A stretch of 60,672 bases of DNA from Psychrobacter sp. (GTDB taxonomy: Bacteria > Pseudomonadota > Gammaproteobacteria > Pseudomonadales > Moraxellaceae): positions 97,201 to 157,872 of the forward strand of contig JAGLBE010000001.1 in the NCBI GenBank assembly GCA_018260445.1, read 5' to 3'. Position numbers and translations under genes: made by a program. The notes under the pieces are model-generated. The model made no database searches. It was not told the origin of the DNA and saw nothing but the letters and a program-made list of their open reading frames with translations. This document shows, piece by piece, positions 37,073 through 45,157 of the stretch (within the stretch, counting starts at the first letter, position 1; the number at the start of each line of letters is the position of its first letter).

Positions 37073-37290
37073 TAAATTTTTTTTATCTAGACCTATAATC
37101 AAATAATAAAGCGCCCTTATTAATTTGTTTTCGCATAATGAAGATTTAAACCTTTGACTATGAGATGTAACTGTCATACTTGTGATGTAAGATGTTAAAA
37201 TCTATTTTTTCGGCAGACAGCCATAAATAATGCTTAAAAAAAATAGTGATATATGATATTTTAAACTGGATTTAAACTTTGTAGCTCACT

Positions 37291-38514
37291 ATGATAATGA
37301 GTAAAAAGACTACTGATTCGCCTATATCTGCCCAATCAACCGAGTCTATTTGGACGGTTTTTTGGGTATTTTTGCGTTTAGGATTGACCTCTTTTGGCGG
37401 ACCGATTGCTCATTTAGGGTATTTTAGAGACGAATTCGTCATCAAACGCCAATGGTTAAGTGAAAGTCGTTATGCAGACCTTGTGGCTTTGTGTCAGTTT
37501 TTACCAGGCCCTGCCAGTAGCCAAGTGGGTATCGCAGTTGGCTTTTATCGGGCAAGGTCATTGGGAGCTATCGTGGCTTGGCTTGGTTTTACGCTGCCAT
37601 CTGCACTTGTACTCATACTATTTGCATTAGGACTCAAACAATTTGCAGATGTCATGCCAATAGGCGTTTGGCAGGGTTTTAAGATCGTTGCCGTTGCTGT
37701 GGTGGCGCAAGCTGTATGGGGCATGGGGAAAAAACTGACACCCGACGCCCCTAGATTGACCCTAATGGCAATAGCCACGGCCATTGTGCTGCTACTGCCA
37801 TCAGTATGGACACAAGTAGGTGTGATTGTTTTGGCGGCAATAGTGGGTATAGTTTTTATGAAGCCAATAGCCAATCAAGAATCAGCTATGCCAATAGCAA
37901 GTGGCAAACGTCGTTTTGGGGCAGTTGCATTGTTGGTTTTCGTTTTGCTTTTGGTTACGTTACCTATAATGGCCAATAGCTTGGAGAGCCAAACGTTATC
38001 ATTGGTCGATGCGTTTTACCGATCTGGGTCATTGGTGTTTGGCGGTGGTCATGTAGTGTTGCCATTGTTACAGGCTGAAGTTGTGCCAACAGGTTGGGTT
38101 AATCACGAAACCTTTTTGGCAGGCTATGGTATCACCCAAGCGGTGCCAGGGCCATTATTTACCTTTGCTGCCTTTTTGGGGGCATCGATGAATCAAAACC
38201 CGACTGGCTGGCTTGGTGGTATGATTGCATTAGTAGCGATTTTTTTACCATCGTTCTTGTTGGTTTTAGGGGCCTTGCCTTTTTGGGAAACGCTACGTAA
38301 TAATGTTTTAATGCAAAAGGCGTTATTGGGTATTAATGCGGTGGTGGTAGGAATTTTATTGGCAGCATTATATGACCCTGTTTGGACAAGTGCGATTCAT
38401 TCATCCAAAGATTTTAGCTTGGCAATAGTTGCGCTGATAGCATTGATGGTTTGGAAAGTCCCGCCCTGGTTAGTAGTATTGGTGTCTGGGATTGCTGGAG
38501 CATTGATTTTTTAG
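37291..38514 (+). CDS. chrA: Chromate transporter, ChrA family
   Basis: A 407-residue inner-membrane CHR-family transporter, expected to export chromate and give resistance. The two homologous halves are visible: FGGPIAHLGYFRDEFVIKRQ and ALCQFLPGPASSQVGIAVGF in the first, SGSLVFGGGHVVLPLLQAEV and YGITQAVPGPLFTFAAFLGA in the second. About ten hydrophobic segments are present. The length matches two-domain ChrA. Two in-frame ATGs (37291, 37297) are possible and neither has a strong ribosome binding site. No ChrB regulator is adjacent. A small hairpin ATCCT/AGGAT with an AT-rich run follows the stop. Confidence 0.9.
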   Translation: MIMSKKTTDSPISAQSTESIWTVFWVFLRLGLTSFGGPIAHLGYFRDEFVIKRQWLSESRYADLVALCQFLPGPASSQVGIAVGFYRARSLGAIVAWLGFTLPSALVLILFALGLKQFADVMPIGVWQGFKIVAVAVVAQAVWGMGKKLTPDAPRLTLMAIATAIVLLLPSVWTQVGVIVLAAIVGIVFMKPIANQESAMPIASGKRRFGAVALLVFVLLLVTLPIMANSLESQTLSLVDAFYRSGSLVFGGGHVVLPLLQAEVVPTGWVNHETFLAGYGITQAVPGPLFTFAAFLGASMNQNPTGWLGGMIALVAIFLPSFLLVLGALPFWETLRNNVLMQKALLGINAVVVGILLAALYDPVWTSAIHSSKDFSLAIVALIALMVWKVPPWLVVLVSGIAGALIF

Positions 38515-38584
38515 ATGATTATCCTATAAAAAAAGGATTAAATTTTTTATTAACAATTTCACTATACAAAGAATAAACATAAGT

Positions 38585-38613
38585 TTGCCTAATAAAACTG
38601 CATAAATTATGAT
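38585..38613 (+). promoter_or_regulatory. Promoter of the manganese riboswitch transcript
   Basis: TTGCCT (38585-38590), a 17-base spacer and TATGAT (38608-38613) form a good sigma-70 promoter. Transcription would start near 38620, exactly at the 5-prime edge of the riboswitch aptamer. Confidence 0.6.
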
Positions 38614-38621
38614 AGATATCA

Positions 38622-38738
38622 TTCAAGGGGAGTAACTTCTCACTGCAACAGTTTGGGGCTTATCGTCATTACATAAGCATTGCTTATCGGCAAGTCATCT
38701 ATTGGTTTTTCACCTCACAATAGTAAACCAGACCTTGA
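38622..38738 (+). promoter_or_regulatory. yybP-ykoY family manganese riboswitch
   Basis: The aptamer opens with TCAAGG-GGAGTA, the conserved yybP-ykoY 5-prime motif. The closing stem P1 pairs TCAAGG (38623) with CCTTGA (38733). The inner parts also fit: GGCTTA, TCGTCATTAC, the hairpin ATAAGC-ATT-GCTTAT, CGG and CAAGTC, then CTATTG/CAATAG as the last stem, and the conserved ACCAGACC at the end. The family senses Mn2+ and normally controls Mn exporters such as mntP, alx or mneA. No such gene is intact downstream here. The call rests on motif and pairing, not on a covariance-model search. Confidence 0.85.
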
Positions 38739-38786
38739 CCATTGTTAATCATCATCGGTTAGCATGAGTCAAGGTTTTTTGCTTTT
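38732..38786 (+). terminator. Expression-platform terminator of the riboswitch
   Basis: ACCTTGAC (38732-38739) pairs with GTCAAGGT (38768-38775), which is followed by TTTTTGCTTTTTT. The left arm is also the 3-prime strand of riboswitch P1, so the two structures exclude each other. Ligand binding would favour readthrough, as in other yybP-ykoY switches. Confidence 0.75.
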
Positions 38787-39065
38787 TTCACCTTTACTTA
38801 TCGATTTCTTCATCCTTAGACCATCTGATGTATGTTGAACAAAGCGAGTTCAATAAATAGGTTAACTATGAATGATAAAATTTCTGTAACTACAACATAT
38901 CTTTATTAAATTTATGAATATAGGCAAAGAGAGTGTCAGTGATTTGAGGAATTCATTTGATCAAGATGATGACTCCTAATTGTTGAAAATTGACTAACGA
39001 CTTATTGTTTACTATGGTTTTATGAACTTATTGTCTGGCAGCCCTTATTTAACATAATATACATT

Positions 39066-39444
39066 ATGCGAAAACAAACCAACCGTTTTAGTATCGTCCT
39101 TGATGGTATTGTCTTACCAAATCCATCTTATCTAATCTTCTTTAAGTTACTATCCATATTGGGATATGCGCTCAGCTTTAGTTTAGGCTCAGGTTCAAAT
39201 TGTTGACTTGCCATGTTAGCTAACGCCAATTACGCCAATACTTTACCATTAGCAGATTACGATAGCATCTTTGCTAACGTTACGCCGGTACCGTGCTACT
39301 TAATGCCAGATTGCATGTCTTTTTTTAACGCATAAAAAACCCCTAAGTATGATTGTCGAAACAATGCATCGTGGATTGCCTCGGCAGAGCCACAGCTTGG
39401 GTTTATATATTTTGCGCCGATTAAGGCGTTGCAGGAGGATGATT
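39066..39444 (+). pseudogene. Decayed reading frame with two in-frame stops
   Basis: One frame from ATG 39066 to TGA 39442-39444 carries only two stops (TGA at 39204, TAA at 39333). The three pieces read protein-like: a hydrophobic start (FSIVLDGIVLPNPSYLIFFK), a middle (LPLADYDSIFANVTPVPCYL) and an end (ASWIASAEPQLGFIYFAPIK). I cannot name the ancestor. It may be what is left of the gene once driven by the Mn2+ riboswitch, or an unrelated remnant. The 1061-base region 38515-39575 contains no other recognisable gene. Evidence is moderate: frame length and composition only. Confidence 0.35.
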
Positions 39445-39575
39445 GAAAGCCACACATGGAAGTTTATTATTAGTTATATCATTAGTCATCATGACATTAC
39501 CTCAGCTATTATAGTTATAATAAAGATTCAAATTGAATAATCACATTTATTACCATTCACTTTAAGGAAATATCA

Positions 39576-39932
39576 ATGCTAAAAGCTCTTTTAGCCGCTG
39601 GAATGATGATGGCAGTAAGTAGTACCGGTAATGCGGCCACTCATTTACCGTTTATTGGTGAAAAAGGTTTTAATTGGGTTGGTGGTTACGGTACTGGAGA
39701 AACTATTGCTATAAATGCAAATGGCTATACCGTCATTAAATTTCATGGTACATCGGAAACGGAAGTATTTTATAAAGGTAGGTATAAACAGTTCATACCT
39801 ATGGATGGTGGTAATTATTACTATAAAGTTATTGGTAAAAACTCTATTGCCATGTTAGATAAGAATAAAAAGCAAATGTATGGCTGCTCGGGTGAGAAAT
39901 CTGCCCCGTGTATAGAAAAGCTTTGGGATTAA
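39576..39932 (+). CDS. Small secreted protein of unknown function
   Basis: A 118-residue protein with a clear Sec signal peptide: MLKALLAAGMMMAVSSTGNA then the probable cleavage at AxA, before or at THLPF. The mature part (about 98 residues) is Gly/Tyr/Lys rich and probably a small beta fold, with a possible disulphide between the Cys residues of YGCSGEKSAPCIEKLW at the C-terminus. AAGGA lies about 8 bases upstream of the ATG. It is the first intact plus-strand gene after the manganese riboswitch, nearly 800 bases away. No family is recognised. Confidence 0.7.
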   Translation: MLKALLAAGMMMAVSSTGNAATHLPFIGEKGFNWVGGYGTGETIAINANGYTVIKFHGTSETEVFYKGRYKQFIPMDGGNYYYKVIGKNSIAMLDKNKKQMYGCSGEKSAPCIEKLWD

Positions 39933-39945
39933 ACAGTTACTCCGG

Positions 39946-40368
39946 TTAACGCCCCTCACTATAAACCTTAATATCAGCGCTTAGCGTACACCAATTGGCT
40001 TTATAAGCGGTATAGATTTGCCCAGTAACTTGAACCGGAATATCCTCATTAAAAGTCGCAATCGCCAGCTCTATACTGTCATGACTATCCTGACTATCGG
40101 CAACTGGTGTACCCCCTACCCGAAAACCAAGACTCGAACCGCAGTTTGCACAAAAGGTTCTGGTGGTACCATTATCCGCCGTATAGTTTTTTAGCAGTGC
40201 AGTGCCTGTATGCCATACCAAACCGGTGACGGGCACCAAGGTAGCAAACGCTGCCCCATGAAATTTGCGGCACATTGTACAATGGCAGTTTGCCGCCTCA
40301 CGCTTAAATCCCGTCACACTATAGGTTATTTGCCCGCAAAGACAAGCGCCTTGATACCGTTTTGGCAT
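39946..40368 (-). CDS. GFA/CENP-V family zinc protein
   Basis: A 140-residue protein of the glutathione-dependent formaldehyde-activating (GFA/CENP-V) fold. Zinc-binding Cys residues are visible: C9-L-C11, NCHCTMCR at 27-34, and FCANCGSSLG near residue 77. Family members bind zinc; most have no proven enzymatic activity, so a role in formaldehyde detoxification should not be assumed. It is convergent with the secreted-protein gene, 13 bases away, and stands alone on its strand. Confidence 0.88.
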   Translation of the reverse strand: MPKRYQGACLCGQITYSVTGFKREAANCHCTMCRKFHGAAFATLVPVTGLVWHTGTALLKNYTADNGTTRTFCANCGSSLGFRVGGTPVADSQDSHDSIELAIATFNEDIPVQVTGQIYTAYKANWCTLSADIKVYSEGR

Positions 40369-40475
40369 GGTGGTTCCTTATGGTGAATGTCCTAGTATTG
40401 TAGCCATTATCGTTGCCTATTGTTAATTTGTTAATAGCTTTACGGGCAGTTACCAGCGGTAGCCATCAAAAACTC

Positions 40476-41915
40476 CTATCCATTCTCACTATCCATCCCC
40501 GTTGTATTGGTCATAGCAATGATGTACTCCCCCAGCCATGCCAAAAATTCGTCACTCGTTGTCGCTACATTCAAGCGCAAAAAAGTAGAGGCGTCGCCAT
40601 TGGGGTTAAACAGTTGCCCCGGGGCAATCAGCCAGCCGTCATGGTGCGCTTGCAGTGCCATTTTTGCGGTATCACAGCCCACATCCACCCAAACAAACAT
40701 GCCTGCTTGGGTGTGTTCAGGGTAAACCAGCCCCATGCCGGTCAGTTTGGCACGCAATTGTTGATGGGCGTTGTACAGGTGTTGTTGCAGTTTTTTGAGT
40801 TGACGCCGGCTCTCGCCATGCGTCCAAAGCTTGTGTATCACCCGCTCGCCAAATTCGGGGGTGGTCATGTTGCTAAGGGTTTTGATAGCCAGCACATCAT
40901 CAATAAATTTATTGGGACATACCAGCATGCCAACCCGCCAGCCCGATGCCATATATTTTGAAAACCCTGTGGCATAAAACACCCGCTCAAATTGGTCAAG
41001 ACTAGAATAACGCAGCGCATTGTCCTCGGGCAATAAAGCGGCATATAAGTCATCTTCAAAGAGATAGGCGTCATATTGGTGGATAAGGTTGAGCACTTGA
41101 TGCACCCGCGCAGGATGCAAGTTATAGGAGGTCGGATTGTGCAGCACGCTATTGGTCAAATACATTTTGGGGCGATGTCGCTCAAATAGGTCGGTCATTT
41201 GCTCGATATCCGGCCCTTGATGGTCGCGTTTGACACTAATGACTTTTAGCCCTTGACGTTGCAAGCTACTGGACAGCCAAAACCAACCCGGTTCATCCAC
41301 CATCACCGTATCGCCTGCTTGCAATAGCAATTGTGACACCATTAACACGGCTTGGGAGATGCCTGCTGTGGTGACAATATGATCTACTGAGGTTTGCATG
41401 CCTAGCATAGCCAAATATTGCACCAGTTGTTGTCTTAAAGGTAAGTAGCCTTGTATATCGCCATAGCCATAAATAAAGCTATCGGATTGATGGGCAACTT
41501 GGCGTATGGCCCACTCCATTTTATCGTTGCGTATCCATTCGGGTGGCAAAACACCTGACCCCGGCGCCCGCTTTAGTGGCAGGTCACTAAACATCTGCCG
41601 CACTAGCCAGCGGGTGTCAAGCACGGGCATTTTTTCAGGGCTACCGTTTGCCGTTTGCACCTCAGGAGCAGTCAATACCACGCTGTTGACATAGTAGCCC
41701 GACCCCTGCTTGGCAATTAGGATATTGGTGGCAACCAGTTGCTCATAGGCTTGGGTTACAGTAAAACTGGATACACCTAATAGCATTGCCAACTTACGCA
41801 CTGACGGCACCCGCTGATTGGACTTATAGATATGCCAGTCAATACGCTGCGCTATCCATTCGATGACGGCATCCGTTTTGGTGAGGTTGGGGTTAAGCTG
41901 GTAGGTCTCTGACAT
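40476..41915 (-). CDS. MocR-type regulator (GntR HTH fused to aminotransferase domain)
   Basis: A 479-residue MocR/PdxR-type protein. The N-terminal GntR winged helix (about 10-80) reads RVPSVRKLAMLLGVSSFTVT then AYEQLVATNILIAKQGSGYY. The aminotransferase class I fold follows from about residue 100, with TAGISQAVLMVSQLLLQAG, DEPGWFWLSSSLQRQGLKV, LFEDDLYAALLPED and the PLP Lys in YATGFSKYMASGWRVGM. It is divergent from a LysE-type exporter, a common arrangement in which a MocR protein controls the transporter in response to an amino acid. Two ACTGT direct repeats in the shared gap are a candidate site. Confidence 0.88.
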   Translation of the reverse strand: MSETYQLNPNLTKTDAVIEWIAQRIDWHIYKSNQRVPSVRKLAMLLGVSSFTVTQAYEQLVATNILIAKQGSGYYVNSVVLTAPEVQTANGSPEKMPVLDTRWLVRQMFSDLPLKRAPGSGVLPPEWIRNDKMEWAIRQVAHQSDSFIYGYGDIQGYLPLRQQLVQYLAMLGMQTSVDHIVTTAGISQAVLMVSQLLLQAGDTVMVDEPGWFWLSSSLQRQGLKVISVKRDHQGPDIEQMTDLFERHRPKMYLTNSVLHNPTSYNLHPARVHQVLNLIHQYDAYLFEDDLYAALLPEDNALRYSSLDQFERVFYATGFSKYMASGWRVGMLVCPNKFIDDVLAIKTLSNMTTPEFGERVIHKLWTHGESRRQLKKLQQHLYNAHQQLRAKLTGMGLVYPEHTQAGMFVWVDVGCDTAKMALQAHHDGWLIAPGQLFNPNGDASTFLRLNVATTSDEFLAWLGEYIIAMTNTTGMDSENG

Positions 41916-41983
41916 AATAAAGGCTTTTAATATGAGAAGTGTTAGGTCAATTTAAACTATACACTTTGGCTATTGTTTTTATA

Positions 41984-41999
41984 ACTGTATCGGTACTGT
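41984..41999. promoter_or_regulatory. Candidate MocR binding site (ACTGT direct repeats)
   Basis: ACTGT at 41984 and 41995 are spaced one helical turn (11 bases) in the gap between the MocR gene and lysE-type gene; the full stretch reads AACTGTATCGGTACTGTTAT. MocR proteins often bind directly repeated half-sites. The assignment is inference. Confidence 0.4.
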
Positions 42000-42082
42000 T
42001 ATGGTTATACTTATTATAGTCTACATAAGCAATCAATAATAGAGACACGATATCTGGATGATGACAGGTTAAGGTAAACCTA

Positions 42083-42775
42083 ATGACAGGATTAGAAGGC
42101 AGCATAACGGGTTTGGCGGTGTTTATGATAATCAACTCCATTACCCCCGGCCCCAACAACTTGATGCTGCTACAAGGCGGCCTTAAACGTGGGTTTTGGG
42201 CTTGCCGCTGGCATATGATCGGCATTTGCTTTGGTGTCGGGTTTATGCTGTGGCTAAGTTATTGGGGTATGGCGGCATTGGTGGTTGAGCACCCTACCCT
42301 GATGCTTGGCATCAAAATTTTAGGCACAGGCTATTTGTTATGGCTTGCCTATCACATGGCAAAGAGTGATTTTAGGACAGTCATTGAGCAGTCGTTAACC
42401 AATAAAGGCAGCGAGCCCAAAGGCAATGGCAAAAAACAACGATTTGGTGAGTTGCCATTAAGCTTTTGGCAGGCAGCTGTTTTTCAGTGGTTAAACCCCA
42501 AAGCGTGGACCATGACAGTGGTTGCGCCCAGCTTGGCCATGCTTGCGTCCAATATTTTTGCAGCGCAGGTCGGGCAATTCAAATTTGGCTTAAATAGCTG
42601 GCCGCTACTACTAATGAGCATGGCGCTTAATTTAACCTGTATCAGCTTTTGGGCGGCAGGCGGGCAAACCCTACGGCAATTGGTGCATCATCCTAAAACG
42701 ATGCGAGTCGTCCATGCACTTATTGTGCTAGCGACGTTGTATTGTGCGATTGCATTGTGGATACCGAGCGAATAG
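42083..42775 (+). CDS. LysE-family exporter
   Basis: A 230-residue inner-membrane exporter of the LysE/RhtB superfamily, probably exporting an amino acid. The N-terminus carries the family motif SITPGPNNLMLLQGGLKRGF near residue 19, then GVGFMLWLSYWGMAALVVEH, and later FQWLNPKAWTMTVVAPSLAM near residue 135. About six hydrophobic segments are present. A Lys/Gly-rich cytoplasmic loop lies near residue 110. It is divergent from the MocR regulator (167-base gap), which probably controls it. Confidence 0.88.
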   Translation: MTGLEGSITGLAVFMIINSITPGPNNLMLLQGGLKRGFWACRWHMIGICFGVGFMLWLSYWGMAALVVEHPTLMLGIKILGTGYLLWLAYHMAKSDFRTVIEQSLTNKGSEPKGNGKKQRFGELPLSFWQAAVFQWLNPKAWTMTVVAPSLAMLASNIFAAQVGQFKFGLNSWPLLLMSMALNLTCISFWAAGGQTLRQLVHHPKTMRVVHALIVLATLYCAIALWIPSE

Positions 42776-42826
42776 TCGCTAAGAACTTAACACGCCCTAT
42801 AGTAGAACAAATAAGGTAGAAGAAAA

Positions 42827-43714
42827 ATGACCATCAAAGAGCAACTTTTAGCCTTAACCGTCGTTTTAGTTTGGGGATTTAACTTTGTTATCATCCGTTG
42901 GGGTTTGGAAGACTTACATACGATGACGTTTATCATGTTACGGTTTTTATTTACCGCCATACCTATGGTGTTTTTTATCAAAAAACCTGACGTGGCTATG
43001 CGCTTTGTTGCCTTGTATGGACTGATATTAGGACTTGGCGTATGGGGATTGGTTTATTTAGCAGTCGCACAGGGCATGCCCGCTGGTATGTCATCGTTGA
43101 TTATTCAAACCAGTCCGTTTTTAACCGTGTTGGCCGCCGTTCTATTGTTTAAAGAGCCGTTAAATGCCAAGCAGATACTCGGTGTGGTTATCGCCTTAAT
43201 CGGACTGATGGTTATCTTTGTCTTTAAGTCCGATAACATTGCGCTAATGGGTTTATTGATTACCCTACTTGCTGCAGTATTTATGACCCTAAGCAATGTC
43301 ATCATTAAACGCTGCAAACCCAAGAATACAGTGAGCTTTACGGTATGGGCAAGCTTGTTTGTTCCACTACCTGTCCTACTGTTAAGTTTTGTCTATGCGG
43401 GTATGACCGATACCCCTATCAGCACCTATTTACAGTTGCCAAATTTAAAAGGTTGGGGCGTAATTTTATTTCAATCATTCATAGTCACCGTGGCGGGGTA
43501 TTCTATTTTTGCAACGCTAATCACCAAGCATGGATTGGCCATTACCACACCGTATACGTTATTGGTTCCGATTTCGAGTCTGTTTTTTGGTTGGGTGTTT
43601 TATAACGAAGTCTTATCGGCTGTTGAGATAGCTGGGTCTGTGTTGATATTGGTTGGATTGGTACTGTTGACGGTTAAGCTGTCTTTTAGAAACAAGAGCA
43701 ATGAGACAATTTGA
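42827..43714 (+). CDS. EamA-family (DMT) transporter
   Basis: A 295-residue drug/metabolite-type transporter with ten predicted helices in two EamA repeats. Seen: LTVVLVWGFNFVIIRWGLED at the start, FRFLFTAIP-like MLRFLFTAIPMVFFI, GMPAGMSSLIIQTSPFLTVL, LFKEPLNAKQILGVVIALIG and in the second half TPYTLLVPISSLFFGWVFYN. It lies 51 bases after the LysE-type gene on the same strand, with GTAGAAGAAAA before the ATG, so both may be expressed together. The substrate is unknown; amino acid or derivative export would fit the neighbour. Confidence 0.85.
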   Translation: MTIKEQLLALTVVLVWGFNFVIIRWGLEDLHTMTFIMLRFLFTAIPMVFFIKKPDVAMRFVALYGLILGLGVWGLVYLAVAQGMPAGMSSLIIQTSPFLTVLAAVLLFKEPLNAKQILGVVIALIGLMVIFVFKSDNIALMGLLITLLAAVFMTLSNVIIKRCKPKNTVSFTVWASLFVPLPVLLLSFVYAGMTDTPISTYLQLPNLKGWGVILFQSFIVTVAGYSIFATLITKHGLAITTPYTLLVPISSLFFGWVFYNEVLSAVEIAGSVLILVGLVLLTVKLSFRNKSNETI

Positions 43715-43745
43715 CAAATAAAACCCTCACCAAGTGATTTTTCCA

Positions 43746-43777
43746 TAAACTAGGTAACTCTTAAACTAGGTAACTCA
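43746..43777. repeat. 16-base tandem duplication upstream of vapBC
   Basis: TAAACTAGGTAACTCT is followed by TAAACTAGGTAACTCA, just before the vapBC promoter. Confidence 0.9.
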
Positions 43778-43793
43778 TAAAATCAGATTTAAA

Positions 43794-43844
43794 TTGACAT
43801 TAACCAATATGAGACCTATGATAGATACCATTGGTAGATATCAT
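43794..43844 (+). promoter_or_regulatory. vapBC promoter and overlapping operator
   Basis: TTGACA (43794-43799), a 17-base spacer and TATGAT (43817-43822) form a near-consensus promoter. A 27-base palindrome at 43818-43844 covers the -10 and start region: outer arms ATGATA/TATCAT, inner arms TACCA/TGGTA, separated by GA on each side with a T at the centre. This is as expected for autorepression by a VapB-VapC complex. Confidence 0.75.
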
Positions 43845-43899
43845 TTTTAGCTACGCTTCACTTTACTGTGATTCACTTTAACTACCTCAGGAGAAATCT

Positions 43900-44130
43900 A
43901 TGCAAACCGCCAAATTATTTGCGTCTGGACGCTCGCAAGCAGTACGCCTACCTAAAGCATTTCGTTTTGAGGGGGAAGAAGTGGCTGTAAAACGTATGGG
44001 TGTCGGTGTTTTGTTACTACCTATCGAATCGCCTTGGGAAATCATGCAAACGGCATTGGATGATTTTGAACCTAATTTTAAGATTGAGCGTGCCCCGCAA
44101 GGTGAGCAAGACAGAGCTGATTTATTATGA
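43900..44130 (+). CDS. vapB: VapB-type antitoxin
   Basis: A 76-residue antitoxin with an N-terminal AbrB/SpoVT swapped-hairpin DNA-binding domain: AKLFASGRSQAVRLPKAFRF is the classic VapB motif. The C-terminal part (about 45-76, PWEIMQTALDDFEPNF onwards) is acidic and would bind and block the VapC toxin. CAGGAGAAA precedes the ATG. It overlaps vapC by 4 bases (ATGA), so the two are translationally coupled. It probably represses its own promoter through the palindrome at 43818-43844. Confidence 0.92.
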   Translation: MQTAKLFASGRSQAVRLPKAFRFEGEEVAVKRMGVGVLLLPIESPWEIMQTALDDFEPNFKIERAPQGEQDRADLL

Positions 44131-44522
44131 AAGTCATGTTAGATACTAATATTTGCATTTATATTATCAATAATAAGCCGGTACAAGTATTTGAGAAGTT
44201 TAAACAATATCGTTTTGGCGATATTGGCATGAGTAGCATCACCGCCAGTGAGCTTGCATTTGGTGTTGAAAAGTCAGGGTCGAAGCGCAACCGGTTGGCT
44301 TTAGAAAAATTCTTGGCACCACTTGAGGTAGTGGCATTCGATGAGCAAGCGATTTGGCACTATGCCCGTATTCGTCATTATCTGCAAAGCTCTGGCACAC
44401 CTATTGGCTCATTAGATATGTTAATAGCGTCTCATGCTTTGCGCGAGTCGGTAACGCTCGTGACCAATAATATAAAAGAGTTTGAGCGAGTGCCGGATTT
44501 GGTGTTAGAAAATTGGGTATAA
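44127..44522 (+). CDS. vapC: VapC-type PIN-domain toxin
   Basis: A 131-residue PIN-domain ribonuclease toxin. The metal-binding acidic residues are visible: Asp6 in MKVMLDTNICIY, Glu in MSSITASELAFGVE near residue 39, and the Asp of GSLDMLIASHAL near residue 98, with TNNIKEFERVPDLVLENW at the end. Family members cleave tRNA or rRNA and act as growth inhibitors. It overlaps vapB. Ten bases after its stop lies a racemase-like gene lacking its 5-prime part, which suggests that the pair was inserted here. Confidence 0.92.
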   Translation: MKVMLDTNICIYIINNKPVQVFEKFKQYRFGDIGMSSITASELAFGVEKSGSKRNRLALEKFLAPLEVVAFDEQAIWHYARIRHYLQSSGTPIGSLDMLIASHALRESVTLVTNNIKEFERVPDLVLENWV

Positions 44523-44532
44523 AGCAGCTGTC

Positions 44533-45060
44533 ATGAAACTAAAAGATAATGGGCTGCGCTTAAAGCGTGCTGGCGTGGATGGGCTACTTATTGCTACCAA
44601 TACCATGCACAAGGTTGCCATTGCCGTGCAAACAGCAGTCGATTTACCTCTGATTCATATTGCTGATGCCACGGCTCAAGCTATCTTAAGTCAGAATCTA
44701 TCCACGGTGGCGCTATTAGGAACTAAGTTTACAATGCATAGTGAGTCAACTGAGCCTCATTTTTATCAACAACGCCTAATAGATAAAGGGTTAAAAGTCC
44801 TAGTACCGGATTTGAAAGCCCAAGACAACATCCACGATATTATCTATAACGAGCTGTGCCAAGGACAACTATTAGCCGAATCACGAGAGTTCTATATTGA
44901 CGTAATAAAAGACTTGGCTAAGCAAGGTGCTCAAGGCGTCATTTTAGGCTGTACCGAGATTGGACTACTCATTAAGCCTGATGATAGTTCTATTCCAGTT
45001 TTTGATACGACAAAGATTCATGCAGATGCTGCGGTTAAGTTTTTGTTAAGTAAGCTATAA
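44533..45060 (+). pseudogene. N-terminally truncated aspartate/glutamate racemase family gene
   Basis: A 175-residue frame homologous to the last three quarters of aspartate/glutamate racemases (YgeA type, about 230 residues). Present: RAGVDGLLIATNTMHKVA with the catalytic Thr position, LIHIADATAQAI, VALLGTKFTMHS and AQGVILGCTEIGLLI with the catalytic Cys. Missing: about the first 60 residues, including the GGMSWEST-type substrate loop. Its apparent start MKLKDNGLRLKRAG lies just after vapC. The truncation at the vapC boundary suggests that insertion of vapBC, or a deletion next to it, removed the 5-prime part. A shortened product might still be made but is unlikely to be active. Confidence 0.75.
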
Positions 45061-45157
45061 ACTAATAAAAAATTAAAAATCGCTTAGTTTGAAAGTGATG
45101 ACCTGTGTAATTATGCAGTGATGGCGGCGGCTTAATAAAATCAACGACTTGGGAAAT

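Noticed and set aside
39349-39540. A 63-residue open frame rich in Arg, Ile and His
   Set aside because: It overlaps the end of the decayed reading frame in another frame, and the composition looks random; the 39066-39444 frame reads more like protein.
40413-40961. A 182-residue plus-strand open frame over the end of the MocR gene
   Set aside because: It is antisense to the conserved aminotransferase domain and has no family resemblance.
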